Origin: Seminavis robusta
Lineage: Eukaryota; Bacillariophyta; Bacillariophyceae; Naviculales; Naviculaceae
Length of the DNA stretch: 64,000 nt
Direction: 5' to 3'
Assembly (NCBI GenBank): GCA_903772945.1
Contig: CAICTM010000257.1
Location: 1 to 64,000, forward strand
Positions 28,511 through 39,227 of this stretch are shown here, piece by piece (position 1 is the first letter of the stretch; every line of letters begins with the position of its first letter). Made by a program: the position numbers and the translations under genes. The notes under the pieces are model-generated. The model had not been told where the DNA came from, searched no databases, and was given only the letters and a program-made list of their open reading frames with translations.

Positions 28511-30907
28511 TCATTTGCTTTTGGACGCTGGAGGATCGTTGTTCCGTTTTCTTGCGCTCTGTGGTGACTTGGCAGTCAGCATGCTCTTCGTTGTGTTAGT
28601 CGTTCCTCGTGTCAAATCTGTGGCGAGATGCCGTATATTCGGTGGCGGCATCGTGATGCCAATGCCATCGTTCGCACCGCCTCCGTCCACGAACGACAAA
28701 GGCTCCATTGGACCCACAATGGTGCCTATGGACGTACTGTAGGTCAAAGAGGCCTCGTGGTAATACTGCTCTAGGTTGCGGTTGCCGTTGCCGTTGTTCT
28801 TGTTCTTTTTTTGGTTCTTGCCAGTTCCGTTCTTGTTGGCAGAGCCAAGAGGCATTCCTAGCGGATGATGTGCGTTGTGATGCCTGGAGGCAAAGGATGG
28901 ATCAATCAAGTCAATCACTGCCTGAGATTTGTCCGTATCCGTATCATCGGCAAGTGCATGATTTGAAAGCAGCGACGATGCCACTCGTCTTGAGGGACTG
29001 ATGTCCTTTCTCTTCTTATTGCTGCTGCCATTGCTGCTGCCATTGTTGTTCTTTTGGATGGGCAACGTGATTACTTTCTTCGAAGGGCTTTGCGACCTCG
29101 ACCGACCATTCGTGTTCCTGCCAATGCTCCCACTACCGCGAGCAGAGTAAGTACCGACACTGCCCGCACCGATACTGCCGGTTATACTGTTGACAAGACT
29201 GGCAATACTACCAGCAATGCTTCCCGGGACGCTTTCATCATCGGTGTCCAGAGGATCAAAGGAAATTGTAGGATCCTGACTAACGGCCATGACCAGATCC
29301 AAGTTGGCAGCCGCCCTCGCTTCGTTATCGGTCAAGTCAATCGCTTGGTCAATATCAGTCGTCTCAAAGGAAGGGCCTCCCGCATCTGTTGTCTCTCCGC
29401 CGTCCATGTATCGATCGGTTTCCGAGGCGTACATAATATCGGTTCCAAACCCTTCCGTGGTGGATTCTGTGTCTTCCTGCACTTCGTACGAGGTTGTCGG
29501 TTCTTCCACGTACGTTATGGTTGTCCTCTTATTGTTTATCCGTCGCCTCCTTTCTGGTGGATTTAGCAGGCTGTCGTCATCGTCGTCGTCGTCGTCATCG
29601 TCATCATGTTCGACAGTATCAAGACTGGTCCTGCCCGCCGAGTCCTCGTCCTCCAAATCTGTTTCCTCCACGTCTGTGGCAAAATCAGCGACGGTGGTGT
29701 CATGCTCATTGTCACTCAAAATGACTTTGTTGAGTGTCTCTTCCACGCGTTTCTGCTTGAGCTGCTGTTCATAGTCCGTCTGTCTATATTGTTGGTCTGT
29801 TTCGGAGAGGAGTTCTGCGCCATCATCCTTTTGATCGTACGCAATCATTGGCGGGATGTACTCATCCAATACAATGTGCGGTCCTTCTCGACCCGCTCTC
29901 TTGTTGGCATGGCTTACATTGGGACTTGCGTCCGTGTGGTTGCTTCCTTTCGTGTCATTGCCGTAAACGTGCTGTCCGCCTTCCATCATCATCACTAGGT
30001 TGTTCATGTTCATGCTGGTGTAAACAGATGTTTCTTCTGTGCCGTCCAAGTCACTAAGGTGAGTTGCGAATTCTGAATCAACCGCCGCCTTTTCATGTCG
30101 TGATCGGCGTGTTGCATCGACGTAGGCGAAACCAAAGCTCAATGCGAGAGCTCCCAACCCGAATCCCAGAAATGCCCAGGCAAAGCCGACAGTGGCAATG
30201 ACCTTTTCATGAATGTACAAGCTGCAGACGCCATTGTTGTTGTCATTAAAGTTGGGGTCATCCAGATGAAAGAGTTTGGGTACAAAGACAAACCCTACGT
30301 AGACACAGTTGGTCAATATGTAGACCGCCAGTACGGGATCGTAACAAAAGAGGTTGGAAGCTCGACGAAAGATAGTTCGATCTGGTCCGTAGGAATAGGA
30401 GTGATTTAGACTGGCGGTGCTGATGGTCGTACTGCGATGATTTTGATTTTGATGTTGGTGGTGTCGTTTGTTTCGGTTGTCGTGTGACCGATGATGATTG
30501 ATGCTGACGGCAATGTAGAATGAGGCAATGATGTGTACCCAGCAAAAGAGAAAGTTGACGAGTAACCACAGGGTTCCGTAGCAAACGGGTTGTCCCGCCT
30601 CAAAGTGCAGATTTCCCACTTCCGTCAATGCAATGAGCATGGGCGGGATGTTGGAGACGACCGTGACTGTAACGAAGATACCGAATGGGTTTGTGCAAAT
30701 GTGCTTGAGAGCATGCAAGTATTTGCCACACCCGCAGAAGCCATTCCCGCAGCGACCAAAATAGCTGCAGGAATCCTTCTTGGTTAGTACTAACGACGAG
30801 GAGGCTGACTCTTCGTCATCGTTGTTGTGGCAACAGGGCAACGAACCTGCATGGCGACAGGTCTTCTCGCACATTTGGCCTACGCCGCGGCATAAGATGG
30901 CAGCCAT
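28511..30907 (-). CDS. Cys-rich four-helix membrane protein with long acidic Ser-rich tail, paralogue A
   Basis: A single exon of 798 codons. The start MAAILCRGVG leads into a Cys-rich N terminus with pairs such as CGNGFCGCG. Four predicted membrane helices follow at about residues 75-97, 108-133, 195-215 and 240-265. The sequence N-P-F-G-I-F-V-T-V introduces helix 1, and FCYDPVLAVYIL introduces helix 3. Residues about 275-798 are a long low-complexity cytoplasmic-type tail with acidic stretches, a run of about ten Asp, poly-Ser/Gly segments and basic patches. It shares N-terminal pattern, helix spacing and the FCYDP motif with the divergently transcribed gene at 31710, which lacks the long tail. 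The family is not one I can name, and function is unknown. A Cys-rich face might bind metal or carry lipid, but that is a guess. Confidence 0.75.
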   Translation of the reverse strand: MAAILCRGVGQMCEKTCRHAGSLPCCHNNDDEESASSSLVLTKKDSCSYFGRCGNGFCGCGKYLHALKHICTNPFGIFVTVTVVSNIPPMLIALTEVGNLHFEAGQPVCYGTLWLLVNFLFCWVHIIASFYIAVSINHHRSHDNRNKRHHQHQNQNHRSTTISTASLNHSYSYGPDRTIFRRASNLFCYDPVLAVYILTNCVYVGFVFVPKLFHLDDPNFNDNNNGVCSLYIHEKVIATVGFAWAFLGFGLGALALSFGFAYVDATRRSRHEKAAVDSEFATHLSDLDGTEETSVYTSMNMNNLVMMMEGGQHVYGNDTKGSNHTDASPNVSHANKRAGREGPHIVLDEYIPPMIAYDQKDDGAELLSETDQQYRQTDYEQQLKQKRVEETLNKVILSDNEHDTTVADFATDVEETDLEDEDSAGRTSLDTVEHDDDDDDDDDDDSLLNPPERRRRINNKRTTITYVEEPTTSYEVQEDTESTTEGFGTDIMYASETDRYMDGGETTDAGGPSFETTDIDQAIDLTDNEARAAANLDLVMAVSQDPTISFDPLDTDDESVPGSIAGSIASLVNSITGSIGAGSVGTYSARGSGSIGRNTNGRSRSQSPSKKVITLPIQKNNNGSSNGSSNKKRKDISPSRRVASSLLSNHALADDTDTDKSQAVIDLIDPSFASRHHNAHHPLGMPLGSANKNGTGKNQKKNKNNGNGNRNLEQYYHEASLTYSTSIGTIVGPMEPLSFVDGGGANDGIGITMPPPNIRHLATDLTRGTTNTTKSMLTAKSPQSARKRNNDPPASKSK

Positions 30908-31709
30908 GGTAGCAGGTAGCTAGCCTTTCGTGTTACGTTCCGGTTGATACGAAGGGTGGACGCTTCTCGTCGTAGCTAGCTAGCTAGCTTCTGAAGCTAT
31001 AGCTCCCTTGGTTGTAGTCTTCGTGTACAGCTCGATTGGTGGCACAGATCAAGACTTGTCTGATCTCGTGTCTTTAGCGTCTTGGGGACTATCTAATGTG
31101 GCTATTGGCAATCCGTTAATGACAATGACAAGTCTTGTGCCGATGGCGCACACACTGCGAGCCTTGATGATGATGATGATGTGATTGGCAGCAACAGCAC
31201 TCGATCACCAATGCATCAATTAACCCAAGGCAAGTTCCGAGAGCTGTTCCGAGGTGCTGCTCCTTCCTCTGCTGCCAAGCTCTGAGTGCGCTTTAGCACC
31301 AATACTACCTAACTGTTCCGATTATTTAGTGATATCTCGCTTATGTAATCGGTACCGATAAGCTTCATCATTTGATCTGATCCCATGGCTATAGCCAAAA
31401 CTGAGGTAATTAGATCTTTGACGCCATAGTGATGCCGTTTAGTTAGACACATAGCTTCGCTGTTTGCTATGGTACATGTAGCTAAACCGAGCGACTGGGG
31501 ACTCCCACCGCTAACGCGACGACGACCGGCTGGCGCTACGACCTTTGAGCTTCCGATTTCGGTTTGGTTGAGAAAAACGGCAACGCAAGATCCAGCCTTA
31601 CAACTCTATTTGTGTATTGAGCATTCGTACTGTAGGGCACTTTCTGGCAACAAACAGCCAACAAACTAATAGATAACATCGAAACCTTGCAGCAAAAACT
31701 AAAACCAAA
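30908..31709. promoter_or_regulatory. Shared divergent promoter region of the Cys-rich pair
   Basis: The 802 bases between two start codons contain a CTAGCTAGCTAGCTAG run next to gene A (30974-30989), the TGATGATGATGATG microsatellite near 31167, and ATTTAGTGATATCTCG near 31325. No open frame with protein features was seen. A bidirectional promoter is inferred from geometry only. Confidence 0.45.
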
Positions 31710-32579
31710 ATGGCCGCTGTATTGTGTAATGCATGTGGCGACATCTGCAACGGCGCCTGCGAAGTGTGCGGCCATGTGTGCTCCAAGCCTTGTCAAGCTT
31801 GCGGCCAAGTGTGCAACGGCTTTTGCGACGGATGCGAGGCTTGCTGCAGTTCCTTTGGAAATCTGTGTAGCAGTCCCTTTAGCATCTACGTGACAGTTGC
31901 AACCATTTTCAATCTACCTTCAGTGTACTTTGGGTTGATGGAAGTCGCCGACATGGAATGTCGTGGTTCGCAATGGCTCTTTGTCAACGCTATACTGTGC
32001 CTCGTGAACGTCATTGCTGCGTTCTACATGGCCGTAGCTGTGACACGTGAAGAATCGACAAGCTCAGAACAGCAAGTCGTTGCCGGCAGACAACCCACTT
32101 CGGCCTTTGCCAGGGCGGGATACATGTTCTGCTATGATCCTTGGATTGCAGTCTACATTCTCGTGTTGACTGGGTTCTTTTGTTGGTTGTGGACGGGAGG
32201 AATTTGGAGTCTAAATGGCAAGGCAGCCAATGGTTGTAATGGTGACACCTCAGGGGCCAAGATAGCAACTGCGCTTGGCTTTGGCTGGGCGTTTTTCTTT
32301 TTTGGCATTGGAGCCCTCATGATTGGAATGTGCTGTGCCTACTGCTACAAAGACACTACGACATCGTCCACAACTACAAGTTATTACGAAACTACCGGTA
32401 CGAGCTCTGCTGCTGCCGCTACGACTACGACCCCTTATGTCAATGCCGACAGTGCAGCTGGTAAAACCGCGTCGAACAAGACCGATGGCAAAATACCAAC
32501 AGTGGCAGCCACCCCCGCTCCTTTCGCGGCTTCCACCACGAAGCAAGATGTACCAACTGTCACTGCCACCCTGTTCTAA
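31710..32579 (+). CDS. Cys-rich four-helix membrane protein, paralogue B
   Basis: A single exon of 289 codons. The first 62 residues hold about 18 Cys in a repeating C-x2-C-x3-C-x3-C pattern (MAAVLCNACGDICNGAC and onward). Four membrane helices follow at about 66-84, 92-114, 147-167 and 190-212. Matching paralogue A, helix 1 is introduced by S-P-F-S-I-Y-V-T-V and helix 3 by MFCYDPWIAVYILVL. The tail (about 215-289) is Thr/Ala-rich and unstructured. The Cys-rich start precedes any hydrophobic helix, so it is probably cytoplasmic, where it could be palmitoylated or bind metal; neither is shown. The role is unknown. It is transcribed away from paralogue A with 802 bases between starts. Confidence 0.75.
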   Translation: MAAVLCNACGDICNGACEVCGHVCSKPCQACGQVCNGFCDGCEACCSSFGNLCSSPFSIYVTVATIFNLPSVYFGLMEVADMECRGSQWLFVNAILCLVNVIAAFYMAVAVTREESTSSEQQVVAGRQPTSAFARAGYMFCYDPWIAVYILVLTGFFCWLWTGGIWSLNGKAANGCNGDTSGAKIATALGFGWAFFFFGIGALMIGMCCAYCYKDTTTSSTTTSYYETTGTSSAAAATTTTPYVNADSAAGKTASNKTDGKIPTVAATPAPFAASTTKQDVPTVTATLF

Positions 32580-33994
32580 CGTATCCAATAATTAATCAGT
32601 CGAGGCAGCGAACAGTTTCAATCGCTCCAATGGTTGTCGGATGGATGATGATGTAATCTACTTTATCTATAACACCCATACGGTACCTGTAGCTACCGTA
32701 CTATTAATAGTACTCTTGTTCTTGTATCCACACGGTACATTAGAAGGTACTTCATACACACTTTCATCTACTCATGTGCGGCCGTATTCCCCAGGAGAGC
32801 AAGGCAACCTACATGTATCATCCTCTTGCCGGACAAATACATAGACATACCGTAAGACTGCAGGACATTGCACGATGATCTTCATGCTTCAAGCTCAAAA
32901 GCAAGTCCAACTTAAAAATCCAATCAATTTCAAAGGGTGGAACAGCAAACACTACACCCCACCAGGCAACTATGATGTCATTTCGGATGTCAGGAGGACC
33001 AATTTGCTTCATTTGATTGAAGATAGAAGAAAAGTCAGGTGTATCCAGAATCAAGAGGAGGAATCAAGAGGAGGTGTTTGAGCTCCCTTTGTGGTGAGGC
33101 TGTGGCGGAACTATAGGTCATTTTTCAACCCAACCGAACCAAGCAAGCTACGGTACGTACCTGGTCTCTGGCTAGAGTCTACCAGTAGCTACTACTACAT
33201 GTAGCTAGCTAGCTAGCTAGCTAGTAGGGATGCGGAGCTTGGTAACTAGCTAGCTAAGCTGCTACTACATGTATCTTCCTTTGAAACTCTACGGTACTGG
33301 TACCTGGTACATAGTTCTTCCGTGTTCTGGGGTCGAGGTGAATCGAATCATCACCCAAGAGCCCGGTGCTCGGTCCCGGTTTGGCGGTTTGGATGCTTTT
33401 TCTTTCGGATTAACTTTTCGCAGTGCGAAAGTGAGTTCGCTGACACTTGGTGGTGGGAAAGAATCCAAATTGTTCTTCTAACGTAACTAAGAGGGGCATT
33501 AGTCAATAAGAATGAATCTTGAATCTGTAACTACAGTGGTCATCGTTTGACTGATTCGCGGTTTTGAGTGGTGTGAGGATTTATGTAGTCCAATCGCAAA
33601 TCAGCAGTGGAGCTGAAGTGGTGACTGTACCGGTCTTTGGATCTACAGTATGCCACTGAAGCCGGCACAGCTTTGCCCACGGCTTCCGCATGGAACCAGT
33701 CATCTCAAACCAACACAGACTTGATCTGATCGGATTGCAAGCAACTGATTGTTGTCCAGTCAACAAAGAGTTGTGGTTTGCTTTGCTTTGCTTTGCTTAG
33801 TTTGGTGGAGTTGGGTTACAATTTATCCATCTACCAACTTTAGCTTAGCTAAGTTAAGTTTCATTAAGCCAAGCTACCCTCAAGTTCCATTAAGCTACCC
33901 TTTCAAGCTATCAAGCTACCCTTTCAAGCTACCCTTCCAAGCTACCCTTGTTTTTAAAAAAGTTGTGTTCTGAATTTTATTGATTTTCTGAGTA
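32580..33994. other. Intergenic, no supported gene
   Basis: It contains a long GCTAGCTAGCTAGCTAGCTAG run (33203-33224), GGTACTGGTACCTGGTAC (33292-33309), TTTGC pentamers (33778-33798) and an AAGCTACCC array just upstream of the kinase gene. Open frames here have no family features. Confidence 0.5.
33866..33949. repeat. AAGCTACCC(TTTC) minisatellite
   Basis: Five or six imperfect units of 9-15 bases lie about 50-130 bases upstream of the kinase start codon, probably in its promoter or leader. Confidence 0.6.
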
Positions 33995-36443
33995 ATGACC
34001 TCTTTGGTAGCCAGTACAAGAATCAGCAGTATGCCTTCCGCTAGCGCTCCCATCAACCGCCGTGGCAGCATGCAAGATGAGTCTGTCAAGTTTCACGCCC
34101 GTGATTTTCTGAGTGTCAAGCAGGAGGATTTGCTGGCAGACTACGAAATGGGGGATGTGCTGGGAGAAGGAGGATTTGGACTGGTCTACAGCTGTGTCCA
34201 CCGAGAAACAGGTGCTGAAAGAGCCGTCAAAATGCTGCAAAAGGATCCCGATAGACCTCAGATTCAAGCCAATATTATCAACGAGTTCAACGTGCTCAAA
34301 GACCTAGATCACCCGGTGAGTTGAGTTACCCCCATGAAATATACCCCTTTATACCCAGATACCCCTTGATACCCATGCATAAAAACCTACTGGAGGGTTC
34401 ATGGGAAACCTGTTGGAGACTGCTTATTTGGGCGTTTCTTGGCATGGGTATAATTTGGTTTTGGGCGATTTTTAGCTCTGCATGGAAATTCTTGTTGGCA
34501 GCTTTTTATTGGGCTACCTATTATCATTGCTATCAGCATTCTCCTCAACTCACATGGTGTTTTTTGACTTCCTTCTGCTTTGTGCCAATTTTTCCTACTT
34601 TGGTTTTGCTTTGACTTGATTTGATTTGCTCTGCTCTGCACTGTTCTGCTCTGCTCTGCTTTGCTTTTGGGTTTGGACCTGATCTGCACTTCTGCACTTA
34701 CCTGGACTGACTTGCACTAATTAAACAACCAGAACCTGGTCAAGGTCTACGATCTCTACCAAGACGAGGAATGTTTCTTTATCGTCACGGACCTGTACAT
34801 GGGAGGAGACGTTTTTGATGTACTCGAGGAAAAGGGACCACTCAGCGAGGAAGATGCCGCTGTTGTCATGAACAACTTGCTAGGTTGTGTCAACTACTTT
34901 CACAAACGAAACCTCGTACACAGAGATTTGAAACCCGAAAATATTCTCCTCGATGCCAAACAATCATACAGTGACATCAAGGTCATTGACTTTGGACTCG
35001 CGAGATATACAAAGGAATTTGGAGACGAGCTCAGAGGATTGGTGGGATCGGCATACTACGTCGCTCCTCAGGTCATTGAAGGCGATTACACACACAAGTG
35101 CGACTTGTGGAGTTGGTACGTACCACTTCACAGACACACTGCACAATCATTCATGTGAATGGAATGATATTGTATGCTCACCAAAGAAATAATGTTTGCT
35201 TGTTTTGCTTTATTTATTTTAGTGGCGTCATTGCCTACGCCTTGATCTCTGGATTTGCCCCCTTTGATGCATCCACCGATGGAGCCGTCCTGGAACTCGT
35301 ATACGACGGACGATACGATTTTGATGATGAGGAATGGGATCCCATCAGTGAACTAGCAAAAGATTTCATCACACAGCTACTCGAATACGACGAAGCGGAT
35401 AGACCCAGTGCCGAAGAAGCACTTCAGCACCCATGGCTACGTCGATGCCGAAAATCGCCACGAATGAACAATGCACTCGTCAGGTCAAACTCCAGAAACT
35501 CCTTGAGAGACCTTTCCAAATTCGAATCCAAGTCCAACAAACTCAAGCAGGCAGCCTGTGCCATGATTGCTTCACAGCTGCTCACAAACGAAGAAAAGGA
35601 ACTCGTCGATGATGCCTTTCGCGCACTCGACAAAAGTTGCCAGGGAGAAATCACAAAAAAGGACCTCAACTCGTCCTTTGTCGACCTGTTTGGAGACGAT
35701 TCTTCCGACGAAGAGGATGGTTCCGATGATGACGAAGACATGGACCAGAGTCAGGCCAGTCACGCCGAACTGGTCGACAACATCTTTGAACAGGTCAACT
35801 TTTCCGGGTCGGGAGCGTAAGTACAAAAAGAAATAATCGATTGAAGTGGAATGCTTTGGTTGCATTGATGTCTCTCGGTAGTGGGCTAACCACCTGTCCA
35901 TGCATGCTTTCAAAACTCCGCAGAATTCAATATTCTGAATTTGCTGTCGTCATGATCCTCGAAAAGAACATGGTCACCGACGACAAGCTTCGGGCCTGCT
36001 TCAAATTCTTTGACCTCGACGACAAAGGATTTATCGGCAAGGAGGACGTGGGTGCGGTCCTCAAGCTGGGCAATCGCGGCTGTCACAAAATCATGCAAAT
36101 GACAGCCAGCGGTCGCAAGAGGGATAAAATCACTTTCGACGACTTCAAAAAGTGCATCCTTCCCGAACGCCCACAAAAACCGTCGGGACCACCCAAACGA
36201 GGACTGCTGGGTGACGACAATAAAAATTTCAAGGGACCGCTCGGAGGTCCCATGGACGAATCATCTCGTGCCCGTCGACCCAGTTTCATGGATGAGGAAT
36301 CATCTCGCCGTCGTGGTCCCATGGATGAATCGTCGCGTCGTACAAAGTTGGGTCGGTCCAATGTCGGTCCCTCAGCGACTACTAGAATTGGCCCTGCCAA
36401 GAAGATAAACCGCTTGGCGAGTTTGGAAGAAGTAAAAGAGTAA
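33995..36443 (+). CDS. CDPK-type Ca2+-dependent protein kinase, four exons
   Basis: Exons 33995-34315, 34733-35115, 35223-35816 and 35924-36443 give 605 residues in frame. Kinase domain motifs are glycine loop GEGGFG, the Lys in ERAVKML, HRDLKPEN, DFG and GSAYYVAPQ, where the usual APE reads APQ. The CDPK-type autoinhibitory junction follows (LSKFESKSNKLKQAA). Four EF-hand positions come next. Hand 1 (DKSCQGEITKKD) and hand 3 (DLDDKGFIGKED) look usable. Hand 2 starts with Asn, and hand 4 lacks most ligands. A very acidic insert (DDSSDEEDGSDDDED) lies between hands 1 and 2. The tail repeats a GPMDESSRxR unit. The N terminus has no myristoylation Gly, so it is probably soluble. The start at 33995 is the first Met in frame; the next, at 34031, is also possible. 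It is expected to phosphorylate targets on a Ca2+ rise; substrates are unknown. Confidence 0.9.
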
Positions 36444-37535
36444 ACGTGGGGAGAGACAACCAAAATGCAGCTGTGGGCGATGGACAATGCATGGTCTGGT
36501 TTTGTTTGGTCTGGTGTGCGGGCGTAGGGATGGAAGGACGCAAGCAGGACCAAGAGGATGGTTTGTACTGCGAATTCCTGAAGAAAGTGAGGAAGAAAGA
36601 GATGCGGCACAACGCAGCAACACTTCTGTGGTTTTGAGTCATTCTGAAGCAAGGAAAGGAAGGAAGGAAGGAAGGGATGTGATCGGTTGAAGCAGGTGTA
36701 GATGGTTGAGGATCTGTGAAACCGTTTGGTCCAGTACCGTTCGATTATTTATTCATTTTATAGTTTGTAGTATCACTTCTTTTAAAATAAAGTGCTGATT
36801 GAAGAGCCAAGCCACGAAAACAGCGCAACGAGGACACTCGAGGAACGAGTGGTTCCGGCAAGAACAGGCAGGTGTAGAGACGAATTCGTTGACGGTCCTG
36901 GAGGCCAATGACAAAACCTCTCTGCAAGCTAGAGAAGAGAGAAAAATTCAGATACTTGTGCCTCTCCAGTACGAGCCGATCCGTTCCGACAAGGGACGAT
37001 CCCAGTGCTAGTTCAGGTTATAAAGCAAGGCGCAGGCAACCTACCGGCACCAGAACGTAAGCACAGTTTTCGCAGACCACGATCACGTGCATGGCGTGGA
37101 AGATCTTGCAGCCCAGCAAACGAAGTGGGCCCTACGAACTGCTGACTGGAGCTCTTCTGGTTTCGACACAAAAACACTCCACAACAAAAAGAGGAGCCTG
37201 CGTAGAAAGCTCTCCCGCGCCCTTGTTGTCCCTCATGAGACTCCATCCACACTGGATCAAGGCGTTCTCGACTGACAGCTTCGCAAATAAAGACGATGAC
37301 CATCGTGCTGTAGAAATGCTTGAAACTCTTCACGGTCCCATCCCGATCATTGTCTGTATGCCTGCGGCGGCTTTTGGCCAGCCTACTAACCATAGTTCCA
37401 ACCAGAGAAATGAAGAAAGGGACGGTGCTCATTCAGAGATGCTTCTAGAGTAGCTGTATTCGTTTACGTTGCTTTATTATTAGTACTTTGTACATTCGGC
37501 TGGTGCTGGTAGTCAATAGCTAAGGCTAGATTCAG
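36444..37535. other. Intergenic, no gene I can support
   Basis: It contains a GGAAGGAA run (36654-36673) and overlapping open frames on both strands near 37013-37453 (up to 139 codons) without recognisable domains. A small gene there cannot be excluded. Confidence 0.4.
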
Positions 37536-38240
37536 TCAGCAGCATGATAAGGTTGTGTCAAGACGGGCTCTCGAGCGTTGTGGACTGGTCTTTCTGGCAT
37601 ATTCTTTGGCATTCGTAGCCTTCAAAATATGCATGTATGGGTAGCACGGAGATTTTGTTTCTTCTTTAGTGTGAACCTGAAAGGCTTCCATAGAGTCTTG
37701 TGCCGCCCGTTGTTGCGCCTGCTTGGTGGCTTGTTTGCTCAGGGTCACAGAGAGTGCCCTCAAGCCTTTGGCATCCCTCAGTCCTTCCTCTTTGTGGTCT
37801 TCCTGAAGGGCCAAGAGACTTTGCACTTGATTCGTTCGTCGTTGCTGTGATTGACTACCACCGTATACCTTATCATACCAGAGTTCCAACCCACGGGAAT
37901 AGCCATGGTCCCTCAGAGAGGCAGCTCCTTCCTCCCGAATTGTGTCATAGTCATTCTTCGTGTACCAGAGTTGCTCTTTGCCGTTGCCACTACCAAACTC
38001 TTCGTCTTCGACAAGAAACTGAGCTGGTTCATGGATGCGAATAACATTGTCAAAGTGGATCATGGTCTCGGCTCTGTGCTGGAACGAAGTGTTGTGCTGC
38101 GAGATGAGTTTTCTGGGTGAGCAAGGCACGACTGTACCGTGCTGGAAGTTTTCAAAGTTGTGAGGAGTCGAGGATGCCCTGAGTCGCAAATAGTCCGAAA
38201 GTGGTACCTTTTCTTTGTCAATAATTACTCCGTCATGCAT
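37536..38240 (-). CDS. Uncharacterised diatom-type protein with W-Y...RGLE motif
   Basis: A single frame of 234 codons. The central region runs from IHFDNVIRIHEP through EQLWYTKNDYDTIREE to YSRGLELWYD. This V-x-I-H/P...L-W-Y-x-x-x-D-Y...R-G-L-E pattern recurs in many unnamed diatom proteins, by memory of the family. The C-terminal half is helical and Gln/Lys-rich. No signal peptide or membrane helix was seen, so it is probably soluble. Function is unknown. The start at 38240 is the first Met. Later Mets exist, but the family-like core begins well downstream, so the exact start is uncertain. Confidence 0.65.
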   Translation of the reverse strand: MHDGVIIDKEKVPLSDYLRLRASSTPHNFENFQHGTVVPCSPRKLISQHNTSFQHRAETMIHFDNVIRIHEPAQFLVEDEEFGSGNGKEQLWYTKNDYDTIREEGAASLRDHGYSRGLELWYDKVYGGSQSQQRRTNQVQSLLALQEDHKEEGLRDAKGLRALSVTLSKQATKQAQQRAAQDSMEAFQVHTKEETKSPCYPYMHILKATNAKEYARKTSPQRSRARLDTTLSCC

Positions 38241-39227
38241 GCTTCATCCCCCTCATGACCTGTCAACCAAAAATTCACTCACACTTACTCACCCCGGAGG
38301 TCTCTGTATTACTCCGGAGTACGTAATGGCTCTACTAGCTAGACTACCGGTAGCCAAGCTACCAGTTGCTACGCATAATCTTGTGCTGGGTTCACCCGCA
38401 ATTGGTTTGACTGACGCATAATATTCTCACAGTGTCGAGATGGCAGATAGAGTGCTAGGTAGTGGCAGTGAAGCACTGAAGTACATGTACCATACTCCAA
38501 GTGCTGGATTTCTAAGGAAGAATGGAAAGTTTCTTTTCTTTCTTCTTTTCGAGTAAGCCTCCTTTCCGTTTTCGGTACCGTACACCGCTGGATGCGTCGT
38601 AGTACATGTACTCCGTACCGCGTTGGTTGGTCTACTACAGTGTATTTTACGACGCTGGATTGAGGTGCCGGCTTGCTAGCTAGGCAACAGGGTAACGGGC
38701 CTGCCACTCCCACTTGAACATCAACGGTGCAGAACTACTAGCTAGCTAGTATCGCCCTGCAGGCCCCACCAGCCAAGAACATGCCACTCCCCGCTGGACT
38801 CGGATGTCGCTCAATCAACGTGAGTTTGCCTCCCACAGATACGTTTACCGGTACCGGGGGAGTTCGGCGTTCGGCGGCTGAGCGAGAGAAGCACCAGGCA
38901 TTCAAAGCAGCAAGTGGCTGGCTGGCTGAGACTCTGGTGGTTGCATCGAATGAATCCAATGATTTGATTCAATCCAATCATTCAATCTATTCAGGGTCCA
39001 AAGACTGAGCTGGACTCCATTCCAACCACGGCGGTACAGCTAGCTATGGTTGCCACTACGGCATCGGTTTTCTTCAATTTCCCTCTCTCCTACTATTTAT
39101 CTTTGGCTGGTATAGAGTTTGTGTATTCCTGATGTTGTGTGTGTCAACGACTTATCAAAAGCCTTCCTTGTTGCTTTGGCTCCCAGCACGCAAACGCGGT
39201 GCTCCTTTAATTCTCATTGTCTCAGTT
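38241..39227. other. Intergenic, no supported gene
   Basis: It contains TACATGTAC and ACCGGTACCG palindromes (38480-38620, 38845-38865) and repeated AATCCAAT words near 38950-38985. No gene is seen. Confidence 0.5.

Noticed and set aside
29289-29774. Ser/Val-rich plus-strand frame opposite the Cys-rich paralogue A
   Set aside because: It is the antisense shadow of the acidic, Ser-rich coding tail of the minus-strand gene.
33866-33949. CRISPR-like direct repeats
   Set aside because: Units are 9-15 bases with no regular spacers, in a eukaryotic promoter region; this is a minisatellite.
37013-37453. Opposed open frames of 120-139 codons
   Set aside because: They lie on both strands over the same bases with no recognised domain, so neither is supported.
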